Source: Pseudooctadecabacter jejudonensis
GTDB lineage: Bacteria > Pseudomonadota > Alphaproteobacteria > Rhodobacterales > Rhodobacteraceae
DNA: 64,000 nucleotides
NCBI RefSeq assembly: GCF_900172275.1
Contig: NZ_FWFT01000002.1
Coordinates: forward strand, 248,001 to 312,000
Direction of reading: 5' to 3'
Positions within the stretch are counted from its first letter, which is position 1. Each line of letters opens with the position of its first letter. Under the pieces are notes generated by a model that made no database searches, was not told where the DNA came from, and saw only the letters and a program-made list of their open reading frames with translations. Shown piece by piece: positions 33,546 to 43,151 of the stretch. The translations under genes were made by a program, and so were the position numbers.

Positions 33546-34871
33546 CTAGCCTTTGGTAAAGTCTGGGTAGGCTTCCATGCCCAGCTCGGATGTGTCGAGG
33601 CCCTGGATCTCAGCCTCTTCGGAGACGCGGATGCCCACAGTCGCCTTGAGGATGAACCAGACCACGCCAGCCGCGACGAGGGTGAAGACACCGACCACAA
33701 CGATGGAGTAGAGCTGCGTGCCCAAGGAGGCGTCGCTGTTGGTCAGGACCACAGCGATGGTGCCCCAGATGCCAGCGAACAGGTGAACCGGGATGGCGCC
33801 GACAACGTCGTCGATTTTCAGCTTGTCGAGGAACGGCACACCGAAGACCACGATCACACCACCGATGGCACCGATCAGGGACGCCATGCCCAGCGACGGG
33901 GTCAGAGGTTCTGCCGTGATGGACACGAGGCCCGCAAGACAGCCGTTCAGCACCATGGTCAGGTCAACCTTGCCATACATCACCTGTGTCAGGATCAGGG
34001 CAGCGACCGCACCGGCAGCAGCGGCTGCGTTGGTGTTGGCAAAGATGCGGGAGACGTCAGCAATATCGCCCACGGTGCCCATCGCCAGCTGAGAGCCGCC
34101 GTTGAAGCCGAACCAGCCCATCCACAGGATAAACGTACCCAGAGTTGCGAGGGCCAGGTTGGAGCCCGGCATCGGGTTCACGCGGCCGTCCTTGTACTTG
34201 CCCAAACGGGGCCCGAGGATCAGCGCACCGGCCAGAGCAGCCCAGCCACCCACGGAGTGCACAACAGTAGAGCCTGCGAAATCAAGGAAGCCTGCTTCGT
34301 CAAGGAAACCACCGCCCCACTTCCAGGAGGCCTGCAGCGGATAGATGATACCCGTCAGGATGACCACGAAGATCAGGAAGGGCCACAGTTTGATGCGTTC
34401 GGCCAGAGCGCCGGACACGATCGAGGCTGTCGCCGCACAGAACATCAACTGGAAGAAGAAATCAGACCCGGTGGAGGCATAGGCCGCGTCGTCTGCGTCG
34501 GCCAATGTCACGCCGACGGCTTCAAGAACGCCGGGACCGAACACGCCGGACAGAACGCCTTCGACCGCCCAGGACCCAAGCGGGTACATCAGGTTGTAGC
34601 CGAACGCCCAGTAGGCCAACGCGGCCAGAGAGAACAGCGCGATGTTTTTGGTCATCTGCATGGTCACGTTTTTGGACCGCACCAGACCGCCTTCGAGCAT
34701 GGCAAAACCGGCGGCCATCCAGAACACGAGGAAACCACCGACCAGGAACAGCAAGGTGTTCATGATCCAGACGAATTCTTCGGTTGAGGGCGATGCCGCG
34801 TCTTGCGCCAGCGCCAAGGTCGGAAGGGCGGCAACGGCCCCTGCGACGGAAAGTGTTTTCAGGAATTTCAT
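33546..34871 (-). CDS. amtB: Ammonium transporter AmtB
   Basis: This is an Amt/Rh channel of about 441 residues with an N-terminal signal segment (MKFLKTLSVAGAVAALPTLALAQ) and eleven predicted membrane helices. Family signatures include FWMAAGFAMLEGGLVRSKN, DFAGSTVVHSVGGWAALAGA and GWFGFNGGSQ. It carries ammonium inward and is controlled by the PII protein encoded immediately upstream. ATG 34871 has AAGGGA about nine bases before it and opens the signal segment. Confidence 0.96.
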   Translation of the reverse strand: MKFLKTLSVAGAVAALPTLALAQDAASPSTEEFVWIMNTLLFLVGGFLVFWMAAGFAMLEGGLVRSKNVTMQMTKNIALFSLAALAYWAFGYNLMYPLGSWAVEGVLSGVFGPGVLEAVGVTLADADDAAYASTGSDFFFQLMFCAATASIVSGALAERIKLWPFLIFVVILTGIIYPLQASWKWGGGFLDEAGFLDFAGSTVVHSVGGWAALAGALILGPRLGKYKDGRVNPMPGSNLALATLGTFILWMGWFGFNGGSQLAMGTVGDIADVSRIFANTNAAAAAGAVAALILTQVMYGKVDLTMVLNGCLAGLVSITAEPLTPSLGMASLIGAIGGVIVVFGVPFLDKLKIDDVVGAIPVHLFAGIWGTIAVVLTNSDASLGTQLYSIVVVGVFTLVAAGVVWFILKATVGIRVSEEAEIQGLDTSELGMEAYPDFTKG

Positions 34872-34893
34872 GTCAATAGTCCCTTGTTGGCGC

Positions 34894-35232
34894 TTAGATC
34901 GCGTCGTCGTTGAGTTCACCGGTGCGCACGCGCAGGGCGCTTTGCACATCAAGCGTAAAGATTTTGCCGTCGCCGATTTTGTCGGTCTTGGCGGTGCTGG
35001 CGATGGTATCGACCACCTGTTCCGCCATGGCCGATGCCACAACGATTTCCAGTTTCACCTTGGGGACGAAATTCACGGCGTATTCCGCGCCACGATAAAT
35101 TTCCGTGTGCCCTGATTGAGAGCCGAAGCCCTTGATTTCGGTGACCATCATCCCGCGGACACCGATGGCTGTCAGGGCCTCGCGGACCTCTTCCAGCTTG
35201 AACGGTTTGATTGTTGCAATAATGAGTTTCAC
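34894..35232 (-). CDS. glnK: Nitrogen regulatory protein PII (GlnK type)
   Basis: This 112-residue PII protein has the T-loop uridylylation site Y51 in GHTEIYRGAEYAV and the C-terminal ligand segment KIGDGKIFTLDV. It senses 2-oxoglutarate, ATP and ADP, and blocks AmtB when nitrogen is ample. It is the first gene of the conserved glnK-amtB pair, 22 bases before amtB, so the two are surely co-transcribed. NtrC control is expected from related systems; a dyad upstream (35354-35378) is a candidate site. Confidence 0.96.
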   Translation of the reverse strand: MKLIIATIKPFKLEEVREALTAIGVRGMMVTEIKGFGSQSGHTEIYRGAEYAVNFVPKVKLEIVVASAMAEQVVDTIASTAKTDKIGDGKIFTLDVQSALRVRTGELNDDAI

Positions 35233-35353
35233 GATTGTCCCTTCCGGTTTTCGTCTAGGCAGGCCGAGTGGCCCCGCTGAGGGTACAAAGGCTTCGGTGT
35301 GGGCTGGTTCTCAAGCAGATGAGGCGTAATTCCCGAGGTTCACTCAAGGTAAA

Positions 35354-35378
35354 TGCACAAAATTTGCACAAATTGTGC
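35354..35378. promoter_or_regulatory. Possible operator upstream of glnK-amtB
   Basis: The sequence TGCACAA repeats at 35354 and 35365, and the second copy forms a perfect dyad GCACAAATTGTGC (35366-35378). It sits in the AT-rich centre of the glnK/PBP divergent region, some 130 bases upstream of glnK. It resembles the GCAC...GTGC halves of NtrC sites, but the spacing is shorter than the enteric consensus. I could not find a convincing sigma-54 promoter. Confidence 0.3.
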
Positions 35379-35516
35379 TATTTGATTAATTTTTAGGCAG
35401 GCAGAAAAGCGCCGAAAGGCACGCGAAGTTTCTCTACATTTGGAATCAGTAAAGGTATTGTGGCGCAAAGTGACGCCGAAAACGGCGCAAGCACGATACG
35501 GGCGAAAGTGGGCAGA

Positions 35517-37685
35517 ATGACCGGGACACGACGATCCAAACCACCCTTGGTGGCGGAAAAGCGCAGCCGACCTGCGCCGAAGCGGCGCAAACCGGCTGCA
35601 ACGTCGCGCCGCACGTCGAGCCGTCCTGCCAAACCGCGCGGGGTGATCGGCACGCTTTTGTGGCCGTTCAAATGGCTGCTGATCCTGATTTGGCGTCTGT
35701 TCTGGCGCGGCACGGTTGTGGTTGGCGCGATCGTGGGGGTCGCGGTGTTCTATTACGCGTCGACCCTGCCCCCGATTGAGGATCTGGTGGATGGCCGCAC
35801 GCGCGGGTCTGTGACCCTATTGGACGCCCGGGGGGAGACCTTTGCCTGGCGTGGGGATCAATTCGGCGGAATGGTCACGGCGGATACGGTCAGCCCGCAC
35901 CTGCGCAACGCCATCATCGCCACCGAGGATAAGCGGTTCTACAATTGGTATCACATCGGCATCGATTTTTACGCCACCGCCGCCGCCATGGTCCGCAATC
36001 AGCGGCTGTATGGCAATCCACTGCGCGGGGCGGGCGGGTCTTCGATCACGCAGCAGACGGCCAAATTGCTGTGTTACGGTCGCCCGTTTGATCTCAACGC
36101 CTGGGAGAGCGAGACCGAGTACGAACAGGACTGCCGCAGCACCACGCTTTGGCGCAAGATCGTCGAAGCGACCTACGCCATGGCGATGGAGACGCGGTAC
36201 ACCAAGGACGAGATCCTGACGATCTATATGAACCGGGCCTATCTGGGCGCAGGCAGCCGCGGGTTTGAGGCTGCGGCCCAACGGTATTTCGGGATTTCCG
36301 CGGCCGAGGTGAACGCGCCGCAGGCTGCGATGATGGCCGGATTGTTGAAAGCACCGTCGTCGTTTTCCCCGACGCGCAACTTGCAAACCGCGCAGGACCG
36401 CGGGGCAACTGTGCTGCGTCTGATGCGCGAGGCTGGATATTTGACAGCGGAAGAAGAGGCCACCGCGCAGGCCAACCCCGCCACGCTGTCCGCCGCAGCA
36501 CGGCAACGGGCGGGCGGGTATTTCGCAGATTGGGTCATGGACAGCGGGCCGAATTTCTTCACCGAACAGACCACCGAAGACGTGATCATCCGCACCACGC
36601 TGGAGCCGCGCATTCAGAATGCGGCGGAAGAGGCGTTGACGTGGGTGTTTGAAAACAAGGTCCGTGAGGGCAGCCAAGCGCAGGCCGCGATTGTCGTGAT
36701 GTCCGCCGACGGGGCCGTGCGCGGCATGGTGGGCGGGCGTGATCTGACGGTGGCGGGCGCGTTCAACCGCGCGACGCAGGCGTTGCGACAGACCGGTTCG
36801 GCGTTCAAGCCGTTTGTTTATGGCACTGCATTGGAGCTGGGCATGTCGCCGCTGGATGTGCTGGTAGATGAACCGCGCTGTTGGTCTGTGCCGGGATCAG
36901 GGGAATACTGCCCCAGCAACTACACCAACGATTTCGCAGGCCCTATGACGATGGTTGAGGCGCTTCAACAATCGCGCAACATTCCCGCCGTCGCCTTGTC
37001 GGAGACCGTGGGCCGCGAAAACGTGCGCACCGTAGCGGAAAATTTCGGCATCGACAGTGATCTGGCCAATGGTCCGGCGCTGGCGCTTGGCACATCTGAG
37101 AGCACGTTGCTTGAGATGACGGGCGCCTACGCGGGGATCCTGAATGGCGGGTCGGCGGTGAAACCCTACGGGCTGGTGGAGTTGCGGCTGATGGGGGATG
37201 ACGCGCCGCTGCTTGAGGCCGCAGGCGGCATCCGTGAACGGGTCATTCAGGAGGATGCGGCGCGGCAGCTGACGTGGATGATGTATCAGGTGGTCGAGGG
37301 CGGATCAGGCCGCCGTGCGGCCATCGACGGATGGGAGATTGCGGGCAAGACCGGCACCACCAACCGCGCGCGCGATGCGTGGTTTATTGGATTTTCAGGG
37401 GATTATGTGGCGGGCGTCTGGATGGGCTATGACGACAACACGCCGTTAACGGGCGTGACGGGGTCTGGCCTTCCGGCTGAGATCTGGCACGAAACCATGC
37501 GCCGCGTATTGGACGGCTTGCCGGTGACGCCCCTGCCCATGACCATCCCGCAGACGCAGGTTCCGCAATTTGAAGGCACCGTGACCTCGACCGGACAAAA
37601 CGGGGGGGGGCTGGGCTACAGCGAAGAACAGGCCAACGATATCATTCAGGATCTGCTGATTGATCTGATCACCAACGGCGGCTAG
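35517..37685 (+). CDS. Class A penicillin-binding protein (PBP1A-like)
   Basis: This bifunctional peptidoglycan synthase of about 722 residues has a basic cytoplasmic tail, one membrane helix near residues 45-80, a GT51 domain (catalytic E137 in ATEDKRFYN; GGSSITQQTAKLL), and a transpeptidase domain (S428-x-x-K in SAFKPF; SRN; K611 in KTGTTN). Between QQTAKLL and RKIVEA there is a 19-residue insert bracketed by C186 and C206. A GTG at 35460 could extend the tail by 19 residues. Confidence 0.92.
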   Translation: MTGTRRSKPPLVAEKRSRPAPKRRKPAATSRRTSSRPAKPRGVIGTLLWPFKWLLILIWRLFWRGTVVVGAIVGVAVFYYASTLPPIEDLVDGRTRGSVTLLDARGETFAWRGDQFGGMVTADTVSPHLRNAIIATEDKRFYNWYHIGIDFYATAAAMVRNQRLYGNPLRGAGGSSITQQTAKLLCYGRPFDLNAWESETEYEQDCRSTTLWRKIVEATYAMAMETRYTKDEILTIYMNRAYLGAGSRGFEAAAQRYFGISAAEVNAPQAAMMAGLLKAPSSFSPTRNLQTAQDRGATVLRLMREAGYLTAEEEATAQANPATLSAAARQRAGGYFADWVMDSGPNFFTEQTTEDVIIRTTLEPRIQNAAEEALTWVFENKVREGSQAQAAIVVMSADGAVRGMVGGRDLTVAGAFNRATQALRQTGSAFKPFVYGTALELGMSPLDVLVDEPRCWSVPGSGEYCPSNYTNDFAGPMTMVEALQQSRNIPAVALSETVGRENVRTVAENFGIDSDLANGPALALGTSESTLLEMTGAYAGILNGGSAVKPYGLVELRLMGDDAPLLEAAGGIRERVIQEDAARQLTWMMYQVVEGGSGRRAAIDGWEIAGKTGTTNRARDAWFIGFSGDYVAGVWMGYDDNTPLTGVTGSGLPAEIWHETMRRVLDGLPVTPLPMTIPQTQVPQFEGTVTSTGQNGGGLGYSEEQANDIIQDLLIDLITNGG

Positions 37686-37697
37686 GCGGCGCGGCGA

Positions 37698-38060
37698 TTA
37701 TTCCGGATCAGGGCAGCGCGAATAAGCGAAGGCGTAGCCGTCCCAGAGCATGATGATGCCGTCACTTTCCGCGTCGTTCATCACCATGGCGCGTTCGGTC
37801 CAGACCTCATCGTTGCCGGAACACGCCATGGTATAAAGCGTGGCATCCATATCGACGACGTTGACGGGCCGCGTCATGCGGCATTCCAGATCGACACCGT
37901 AGAAAATACCGTCCTCAATCCGCAGCGCGCCCCCGTCGACACCCACGAGGGCGCATTCGGCGTTGGCGTTTTGGCGGAAGGTGCCGTCGTAAGGGGTCGC
38001 AGCCGCGATGGCGGGGGCCAAAATCAGGGCAAGGGTCAGTTTGGGGGGCAGTTTGATCAT
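37698..38060 (-). CDS. Small exported protein of unknown function
   Basis: This 120-residue protein has a signal peptide (about 21 residues, ending AIAAA) and four cysteines in the mature part (ECALVG, LECRM, MACSG, SRCPD) that could form two disulfides. I do not recognise the family. Its start overlaps the stop of the mlaC-like gene (ATGA), so it is in the same transcription unit and presumably periplasmic. Confidence 0.6.
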   Translation of the reverse strand: MIKLPPKLTLALILAPAIAAATPYDGTFRQNANAECALVGVDGGALRIEDGIFYGVDLECRMTRPVNVVDMDATLYTMACSGNDEVWTERAMVMNDAESDGIIMLWDGYAFAYSRCPDPE

Positions 38061-38653
38061 GTCAAATCCCGGATCAGCGCATCGAGGTTGCCGCCACGGG
38101 CATCCAGCATCGCGCCGATTTCGGCACGTTCGGCCAGCAGCATATTGATGCCTTCCACGATGAGGTTGAAAAACACAGGGCGGCCGGGGCGATCACTCAC
38201 GTGGAAATCCACCTGCAGCGGGCCTTCGCTGGGCAGGATCGCGCGGGTCTGCACCTCGATATAGCTGTTCACCGCACGTGAGCCCTGGACCTGAATTTGC
38301 CCGCCGACGAATTCATTGAACCGGCGGCCATACTTGTTGGCCAGATAGAACCCGAAGGCGTCCGCGAAGGCGCGTTTTTGCGCGTCAGAGGCGGAGCGTC
38401 CGTCATTGCCCAGCGCATACGCGGCCAGATAGGCAGTGTCGGCGTAGCGGTCAAAGATGCCTTTGAAGCTGCCGATCATCGATGGCAGGGCAGCGCCTGA
38501 CGCGATCACGCCGTTGATCTCATCCACGGCGCGGGTGACCAGACCTTCGGCCTGCGCGCCGGTGAGCGCAAGGGCAGGCATCGGCACGGCTGCAATAAGA
38601 GGGGCTGTGGTCAGCGCCATTATGCGGCGGCGCGTGAACGTAAGATCGGTCAT
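38057..38653 (-). CDS. mlaC: MlaC/Ttg2D-type periplasmic phospholipid-binding protein
   Basis: This 198-residue exported protein is of the Tol_Tol_Ttg2 family. It has an N-terminal twin-arginine-like TRRRIMALTTAPLIAA leader and the mature-family segments FDRYADTAYLAAYALG and FYLANKYGRRFNEFVG. MlaC carries phospholipid between the MlaA complex in the outer membrane and the inner-membrane MlaFEDB transporter. It directly follows the mlaA gene with no gap. MlaFEDB is not in the window. Confidence 0.85.
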   Translation of the reverse strand: MTDLTFTRRRIMALTTAPLIAAVPMPALALTGAQAEGLVTRAVDEINGVIASGAALPSMIGSFKGIFDRYADTAYLAAYALGNDGRSASDAQKRAFADAFGFYLANKYGRRFNEFVGGQIQVQGSRAVNSYIEVQTRAILPSEGPLQVDFHVSDRPGRPVFFNLIVEGINMLLAERAEIGAMLDARGGNLDALIRDLT

Positions 38654-39415
38654 TTATTCAAACCCTTCGAGGTTCAAGTCACCGGCGAACGGATCAATCG
38701 CATCGTCTGCCGGTGCCTCTTGTCCCAGTTCAAAACGGCGGCGTTGCAGGGCAATGAGCCGCGCCTGTTCGTAGCTGTCGGCGCTGTCATACAGCACCCC
38801 GTCGATGGTGTCGAAAAGGTCACCACGGGTCAGGCCAAGATCCGCCGCCCGGGTGAATGTGCCATAGTCCAGCTGCGGGGCCGTGCCCACCTGATCAAGG
38901 GGGTCAAACAGCAAATCGACCAGTTCGCCCACCGCATCGCGCTGGTTTGATGGCCCCAAGAGCGGCAGTTCGATATAGGCGCCTTCGCCCACGCCCCAGA
39001 CGTGCAAGGTTTCCCCGAAATCGGTCTTTTGTTCTGTCAAGCCAATCGCCCCCGCAGGATCGAAGAGCCCACCGATGCCCACGGTTGTGTTGATCAAAAA
39101 GCGCATCGTGTTGGTCGCAGCCCCGCCGATGTCGGCCTGCAACAGACCATTGGCCACCGCACTGGGCAGGCCCACGTTGTCGGCAAAATTGGTGATCGGC
39201 TGGGTGTACTCATCTGGGATGCTGCCGCTGACGCGTCCCGCGGGGCGCAGGGCGATTTGGTCCAGACCTTTGTTGAAGGCGTGGATCTGCCGGTTCGTCG
39301 CCTCATAGGGGTCATTGACCGTCAGGCTGGTGTCCCCTGTCGTGCAGGCGGCCACGCTGCCTATGGCCATTAGGACGCAGACCGCACGAAAAGACTTAAA
39401 AAGGAAATGTGTCAA
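38654..39415 (-). CDS. mlaA: MlaA/VacJ family outer-membrane lipoprotein
   Basis: This VacJ-family lipoprotein of about 253 residues removes mislocalised phospholipid from the outer leaflet of the outer membrane. Family motifs are NDPYEATNRQIHAFNKGLDQ, RFLINTTVGIGGLFDPA and GEGAYIELPLLGPSNQRDAVG. I favour a TTG start at 39415, with AGGGAT eight bases upstream; this puts the lipobox VAAC at C24. ATG starts further upstream (39457, 39532) lack ribosome sites and would give an oversized leader. Confidence 0.88.
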   Translation of the reverse strand: MTHFLFKSFRAVCVLMAIGSVAACTTGDTSLTVNDPYEATNRQIHAFNKGLDQIALRPAGRVSGSIPDEYTQPITNFADNVGLPSAVANGLLQADIGGAATNTMRFLINTTVGIGGLFDPAGAIGLTEQKTDFGETLHVWGVGEGAYIELPLLGPSNQRDAVGELVDLLFDPLDQVGTAPQLDYGTFTRAADLGLTRGDLFDTIDGVLYDSADSYEQARLIALQRRRFELGQEAPADDAIDPFAGDLNLEGFE

Positions 39416-39586
39416 TGGCAGTATCCCTGCAGCAACTGGTAATGGTTTCGAAAGCATCTTTTGATTTAGACCAATCAAACGGGATGTCAGGGCCGCGCTT
39501 GCGGGCGACTCTGTCTGAAAATAACGATTCAACCTTAAGGTGCCACATTCCGCGCACCGTTCCTAGGGAGAGGCGAAACGTCGCCA

Positions 39587-41341
39587 ATGGCACTGAGAGA
39601 ACCCACCAAAGCTGAGATCACGGCCGGCCGGACAGAGCTGACCCGTGCGCGCAAACGGTCGCGGCGGCTCTATTGGGCTGTGGGGTTGTTCAGCAGCTTT
39701 GTGAATCTGCTGATGCTGACAGGCCCTTTGTATATGTTGAACGTCTACGACCGCGTGCTTGGGTCACGGTCGCTGGAGACGCTGGTGGCTTTGTCGGTGT
39801 TGGTCGGGTTCATGTATGTGATGATGGGCATCCTTGATTACGCCCGTGGCCGTGTGATGGGGCGGATCGGTGCGCAGTTTGAAACGGATCTTGATGAACG
39901 GGTGTTCAACGCGGTGCTTCGATCAAAGGCATCGGGCCGCGCCCCGGCTGAAGCGGCGACGGGCCAGCAGGATTTGCGGGCCATTCAGCGGGCCATCACC
40001 TCGCCCGTTGCCTTGGCGCCCTATGATATTCCTTGGGCGATCATCTTTACGTTGGGTCTGTTTATTTTTCATCCGATGATGGGATATCTGGCCGTCGGCG
40101 GGGCTGTCATTCTGACCATCGTGGCCCTGTTGAACCAGTTCAGCAGCCGCCGCGCCCTGGAGGAGGCCAATCGCGCCTCAATCCGTGCCGAAACGATGGG
40201 CGAACAGTTGCGCGGGGATGCGGACACCATTCAGGCCTTGGGCATGCGCCGCGCGGTGTTTGAACGGTGGCTTGATCTGCGCCGCAAGTCTCTTGAGGCG
40301 GGGATTGCGTCCGGTGATGTGGGCGGCAGTTTTGGCAGCATAACCAAATCTTTTCGGCTTTTTCTGCAATCCGCGATGCTGGGCCTTGGGGCCTATCTTG
40401 TGTTGTTGGGAGAGTTGACGCCAGGTGCTATGATTGCGGGGTCTATCCTGTTGGGTCGGGCCCTTGCCCCGATTGAGATCTTGGTCAATCAATGGCCGAT
40501 CCTGAACCGCGCGCGCATCGGCTGGGTCAATCTGACCCGTCTTTTGGGGGCCGTTGCAGTCCCGTCGGAAAAAACCCAACTGCCACGCCCTGCCGCCCGC
40601 ATCGTGGCCGATCAAGTGACGATCCTTCCGCCCGGCGAAACAAAGGCCAGCATCCGCATGGCGTCGTTTCAGGTGGACCCTGGGGATGCGGTTGGGGTCA
40701 TTGGCCCTTCGGGTGCGGGTAAATCCACCTTGGCGCGCGCGCTTGCCGGGCTTTGGATGCCGGCTGCGGGGACCCTGCGTTTGGACGGCGCCACGTTGGA
40801 TCAATATGACGCCGATGTCCTCGGGCGGTATGTGGGTTATCTGCCGCAATCGGTGACGATGCTGGCGGGAACCATTCGGGACAACATCGCCCGTATGGAG
40901 AAGGATCCCGATCATGCAAAGGTGGTTGAGGCCGCAAAGGCCGCCGCTGCCCATCAGATGATTTTGCAGCTGCCCGAAGGGTATGACACGGTGATCGACA
41001 GCACCGGCGGGCGGTTGTCCGGCGGGCAGATGCAACGCATTGGCCTCGCCCGCGCTCTCTACGGGAACCCTGTGTTTCTGGTGCTGGATGAGCCGAATTC
41101 CAACCTCGACAACGTAGGGTCCATTGCAATCAATATGGCGATCCGTGACGCCCGCGCCCGCAAGCAAAGCGTTTTTGTCATGGCTCATCGGCCCGCTGCG
41201 ATCGAACAGTGCAACAAGTTGATGTATATCGAAGACGGTATCGTGAAGGCCTTTGGCACCTCGGACGAGGTGAAGGCCAAAGTCTTGGCAAACCGCGAAC
41301 AGATTGACCGCGGCAAGGGCAAAGGGGGCGGCGTGACATGA
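39587..41341 (+). CDS. Type I secretion ABC transporter (PrtD-like)
   Basis: This 584-residue fused permease/ATPase belongs to the PrtD/HlyB group without a peptidase domain. The membrane part begins [35 protein letters not shown], the family signature. The ATPase has Walker [10 protein letters not shown] (373-381), signature LSGGQMQR (477 on) and Walker [13 protein letters not shown]. It should export RTX-type proteins. GGGAGAGG precedes the ATG. It overlaps the adaptor gene; no RTX substrate or TolC gene is nearby. Confidence 0.92.
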   Translation: MALREPTKAEITAGRTELTRARKRSRRLYWAVGLFSSFVNLLMLTGPLYMLNVYDRVLGSRSLETLVALSVLVGFMYVMMGILDYARGRVMGRIGAQFETDLDERVFNAVLRSKASGRAPAEAATGQQDLRAIQRAITSPVALAPYDIPWAIIFTLGLFIFHPMMGYLAVGGAVILTIVALLNQFSSRRALEEANRASIRAETMGEQLRGDADTIQALGMRRAVFERWLDLRRKSLEAGIASGDVGGSFGSITKSFRLFLQSAMLGLGAYLVLLGELTPGAMIAGSILLGRALAPIEILVNQWPILNRARIGWVNLTRLLGAVAVPSEKTQLPRPAARIVADQVTILPPGETKASIRMASFQVDPGDAVGVIGPSGAGKSTLARALAGLWMPAAGTLRLDGATLDQYDADVLGRYVGYLPQSVTMLAGTIRDNIARMEKDPDHAKVVEAAKAAAAHQMILQLPEGYDTVIDSTGGRLSGGQMQRIGLARALYGNPVFLVLDEPNSNLDNVGSIAINMAIRDARARKQSVFVMAHRPAAIEQCNKLMYIEDGIVKAFGTSDEVKAKVLANREQIDRGKGKGGGVT

Positions 41342-42630
41342 GAGCCCATTGGTCGGCCAGACGGCCCCTTATGATTGGCCTGTTGGCCCTGCTGATCCTT
41401 GTCGGGGGCTTTGGCGGGTGGGCTGTGACCGCCCAAATCACCGGTGCGGTGATCGCCAGCGGTCAGATCGAAGTCGACCAGAACCGCCAGATCGTGCAGC
41501 ATCTTGACGGCGGGGTGGTGACGGACCTACGGGTCGACGAAGGCGGCACCGTCGCCGCGGGCGATTTGCTGATCCGGCTGGACGCGCAGGATCTTGGTGC
41601 GCGATTGACCGTGATCGAAGGCCAGTTGTTTGAGGCTTTGGCCCGCCGCGCTCGATTTGAGGCGGAACGCGACGACGCGGACAGCCTGACGTTCGATCCG
41701 CTGCTGGATGAAGGCGCACCGGAGTCGGTTGCCGCACTCAAGGCGGGTCAGCAAAACCTGTTTGAGGCCCGCCGCGAAGGGGTGGCGCGCCAGACGGAAC
41801 AGCTGGAAAACCGCAAAGACCAGATCGCCGCACAGGTCGTCGGGCTTGAGGCACAACAAGAGGCGTTGCGCACGCAGCTGGCGCTTATTGAAGAGGAGCT
41901 TGCCAATCAGCAGTCCTTGCTTGACCGTGGCCTGGCACAGGCGGGGGCCGTTCTGAATTTACAGCGCGAACAGGCGCGCTTGCGTGGTCAGGTGGGTGAA
42001 TTGGCAGCCGGTGTTGCGGGTGCCGCGGAACGCATCACCGAAATTGAAATTCAGATCCTTGGTCTGGGCACCGCACGGCGGGAGGAGGCCATCAGCCGCC
42101 TGCGTGACTTGCAGTTCAATGAGCTGGAATTGCGCGAACAACGCATATCGGTGAAACGGCAGCTGGACCGGCTGGATATTCGCGCCCCTGTCAGCGGCGT
42201 GGTTTACGGGCTGACTGTGTTCGGGGCTGGCGCCGTGGTGCGCCCGGCCGAGCCGCTTTTGTTCATCGTCCCGCAGGATCGTCCGCTTGTGATTTCGACC
42301 CGCGTGGCGCCCACGGATATTGATGTGGTGTCCATCGGTCAGGATGTCAGCCTCAGGTTTTCGGCCCTTGACCAAAAAACCACGCCGGAGCTGAACGGGA
42401 CAGTCGCCACAGTATCAGCCGATACATTCACCGATGACGCCACCCAGTTCAGCTATTACCGCGCGGAAATCACACTGAACGAGGGGGAGATCACGCGCCT
42501 GCCAGCTGCATCGACCCTGCTGCCGGGCATGCCGGTTGAGGCGTTTATCCGCACCGCAGATCGCACCCCGATGTCCTATCTGACACGGCCTTTGACGGAT
42601 TACATCGCGCGGACGTTCCGCGACGGGTGA
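41338..42630 (+). CDS. Type I secretion membrane-fusion protein (HlyD/PrtE-like)
   Basis: This 430-residue periplasmic adaptor has one N-terminal membrane helix (residues about 13-35), a biotinyl-lipoyl-like domain ([30 protein letters not shown]), a long coiled-coil hairpin (about 95-275) and a C-terminal beta-barrel. It bridges the ABC exporter to TolC. The start overlaps the transporter stop (ATGA), confirming a functional pair. Confidence 0.92.
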   Translation: MRAHWSARRPLMIGLLALLILVGGFGGWAVTAQITGAVIASGQIEVDQNRQIVQHLDGGVVTDLRVDEGGTVAAGDLLIRLDAQDLGARLTVIEGQLFEALARRARFEAERDDADSLTFDPLLDEGAPESVAALKAGQQNLFEARREGVARQTEQLENRKDQIAAQVVGLEAQQEALRTQLALIEEELANQQSLLDRGLAQAGAVLNLQREQARLRGQVGELAAGVAGAAERITEIEIQILGLGTARREEAISRLRDLQFNELELREQRISVKRQLDRLDIRAPVSGVVYGLTVFGAGAVVRPAEPLLFIVPQDRPLVISTRVAPTDIDVVSIGQDVSLRFSALDQKTTPELNGTVATVSADTFTDDATQFSYYRAEITLNEGEITRLPAASTLLPGMPVEAFIRTADRTPMSYLTRPLTDYIARTFRDG

Positions 42631-42692
42631 TTGCATCCGCCTGACGTCCGCACTAGCGTCGCGCCACATCAACAGATCGAGGATCACACCCT

Positions 42693-43151
42693 ATGTCCAT
42701 CGAAACCCGTCTTGCCGAACTTGGCGTTACCTTGCCCGACGCCCCCGCCCCTGCGGCCAATTATGTGCCCTTTGTGCGAACCGGATCCCAGCTGTTTGTG
42801 TCTGGCCAGCTGCCCAAAGGCGAAGGCGGTCTGGTGGTCGGAAAACTAGGCGCTGATCTGGATGTGACCGCCGGGGCCGCCGCCGCGCGGGACTGCGCCA
42901 TCAATCTGATCGCACAGCTTAAGGCGGGGTGTGACGGCGATCTCGACCGGCTGGTGCGGGTCGTCAAACTTGTGGGCTTCGTCAATTCCACCCCTAATTT
43001 TGCAGACCAGCCAGCGGTGATCAACGGCGCGTCGGATTTCATGGTTGAGGTCTTCGGAGACAAAGGCCGCCACGCCCGCAGTGCGGTGTCCGCGGGGGCC
43101 TTGCCGTTCAACGTTGCCGTCGAAATCGAAGCCATCTTTGAAATCGAATGA
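42693..43151 (+). CDS. RidA/YjgF family protein
   Basis: This 152-residue protein is of the YjgF/RidA family, longer-loop subtype. It has YVPFVRTGSQLFVSGQLP, VRVVKLVGFVNSTPNF and GRHARSAVSAGALPFNVAVEIEA, whose arginine corresponds to the imine-hydrolysis site. Such proteins hydrolyse reactive enamines and imines from PLP enzymes. The stop overlaps the GDPD gene. Confidence 0.9.
   Translation: MSIETRLAELGVTLPDAPAPAANYVPFVRTGSQLFVSGQLPKGEGGLVVGKLGADLDVTAGAAAARDCAINLIAQLKAGCDGDLDRLVRVVKLVGFVNSTPNFADQPAVINGASDFMVEVFGDKGRHARSAVSAGALPFNVAVEIEAIFEIE

Noticed and set aside
33462-34787. Open frame of 441 codons on the plus strand
   Set aside because: Antisense to amtB, a certain gene; the translation is low-complexity His/Gln/Glu.
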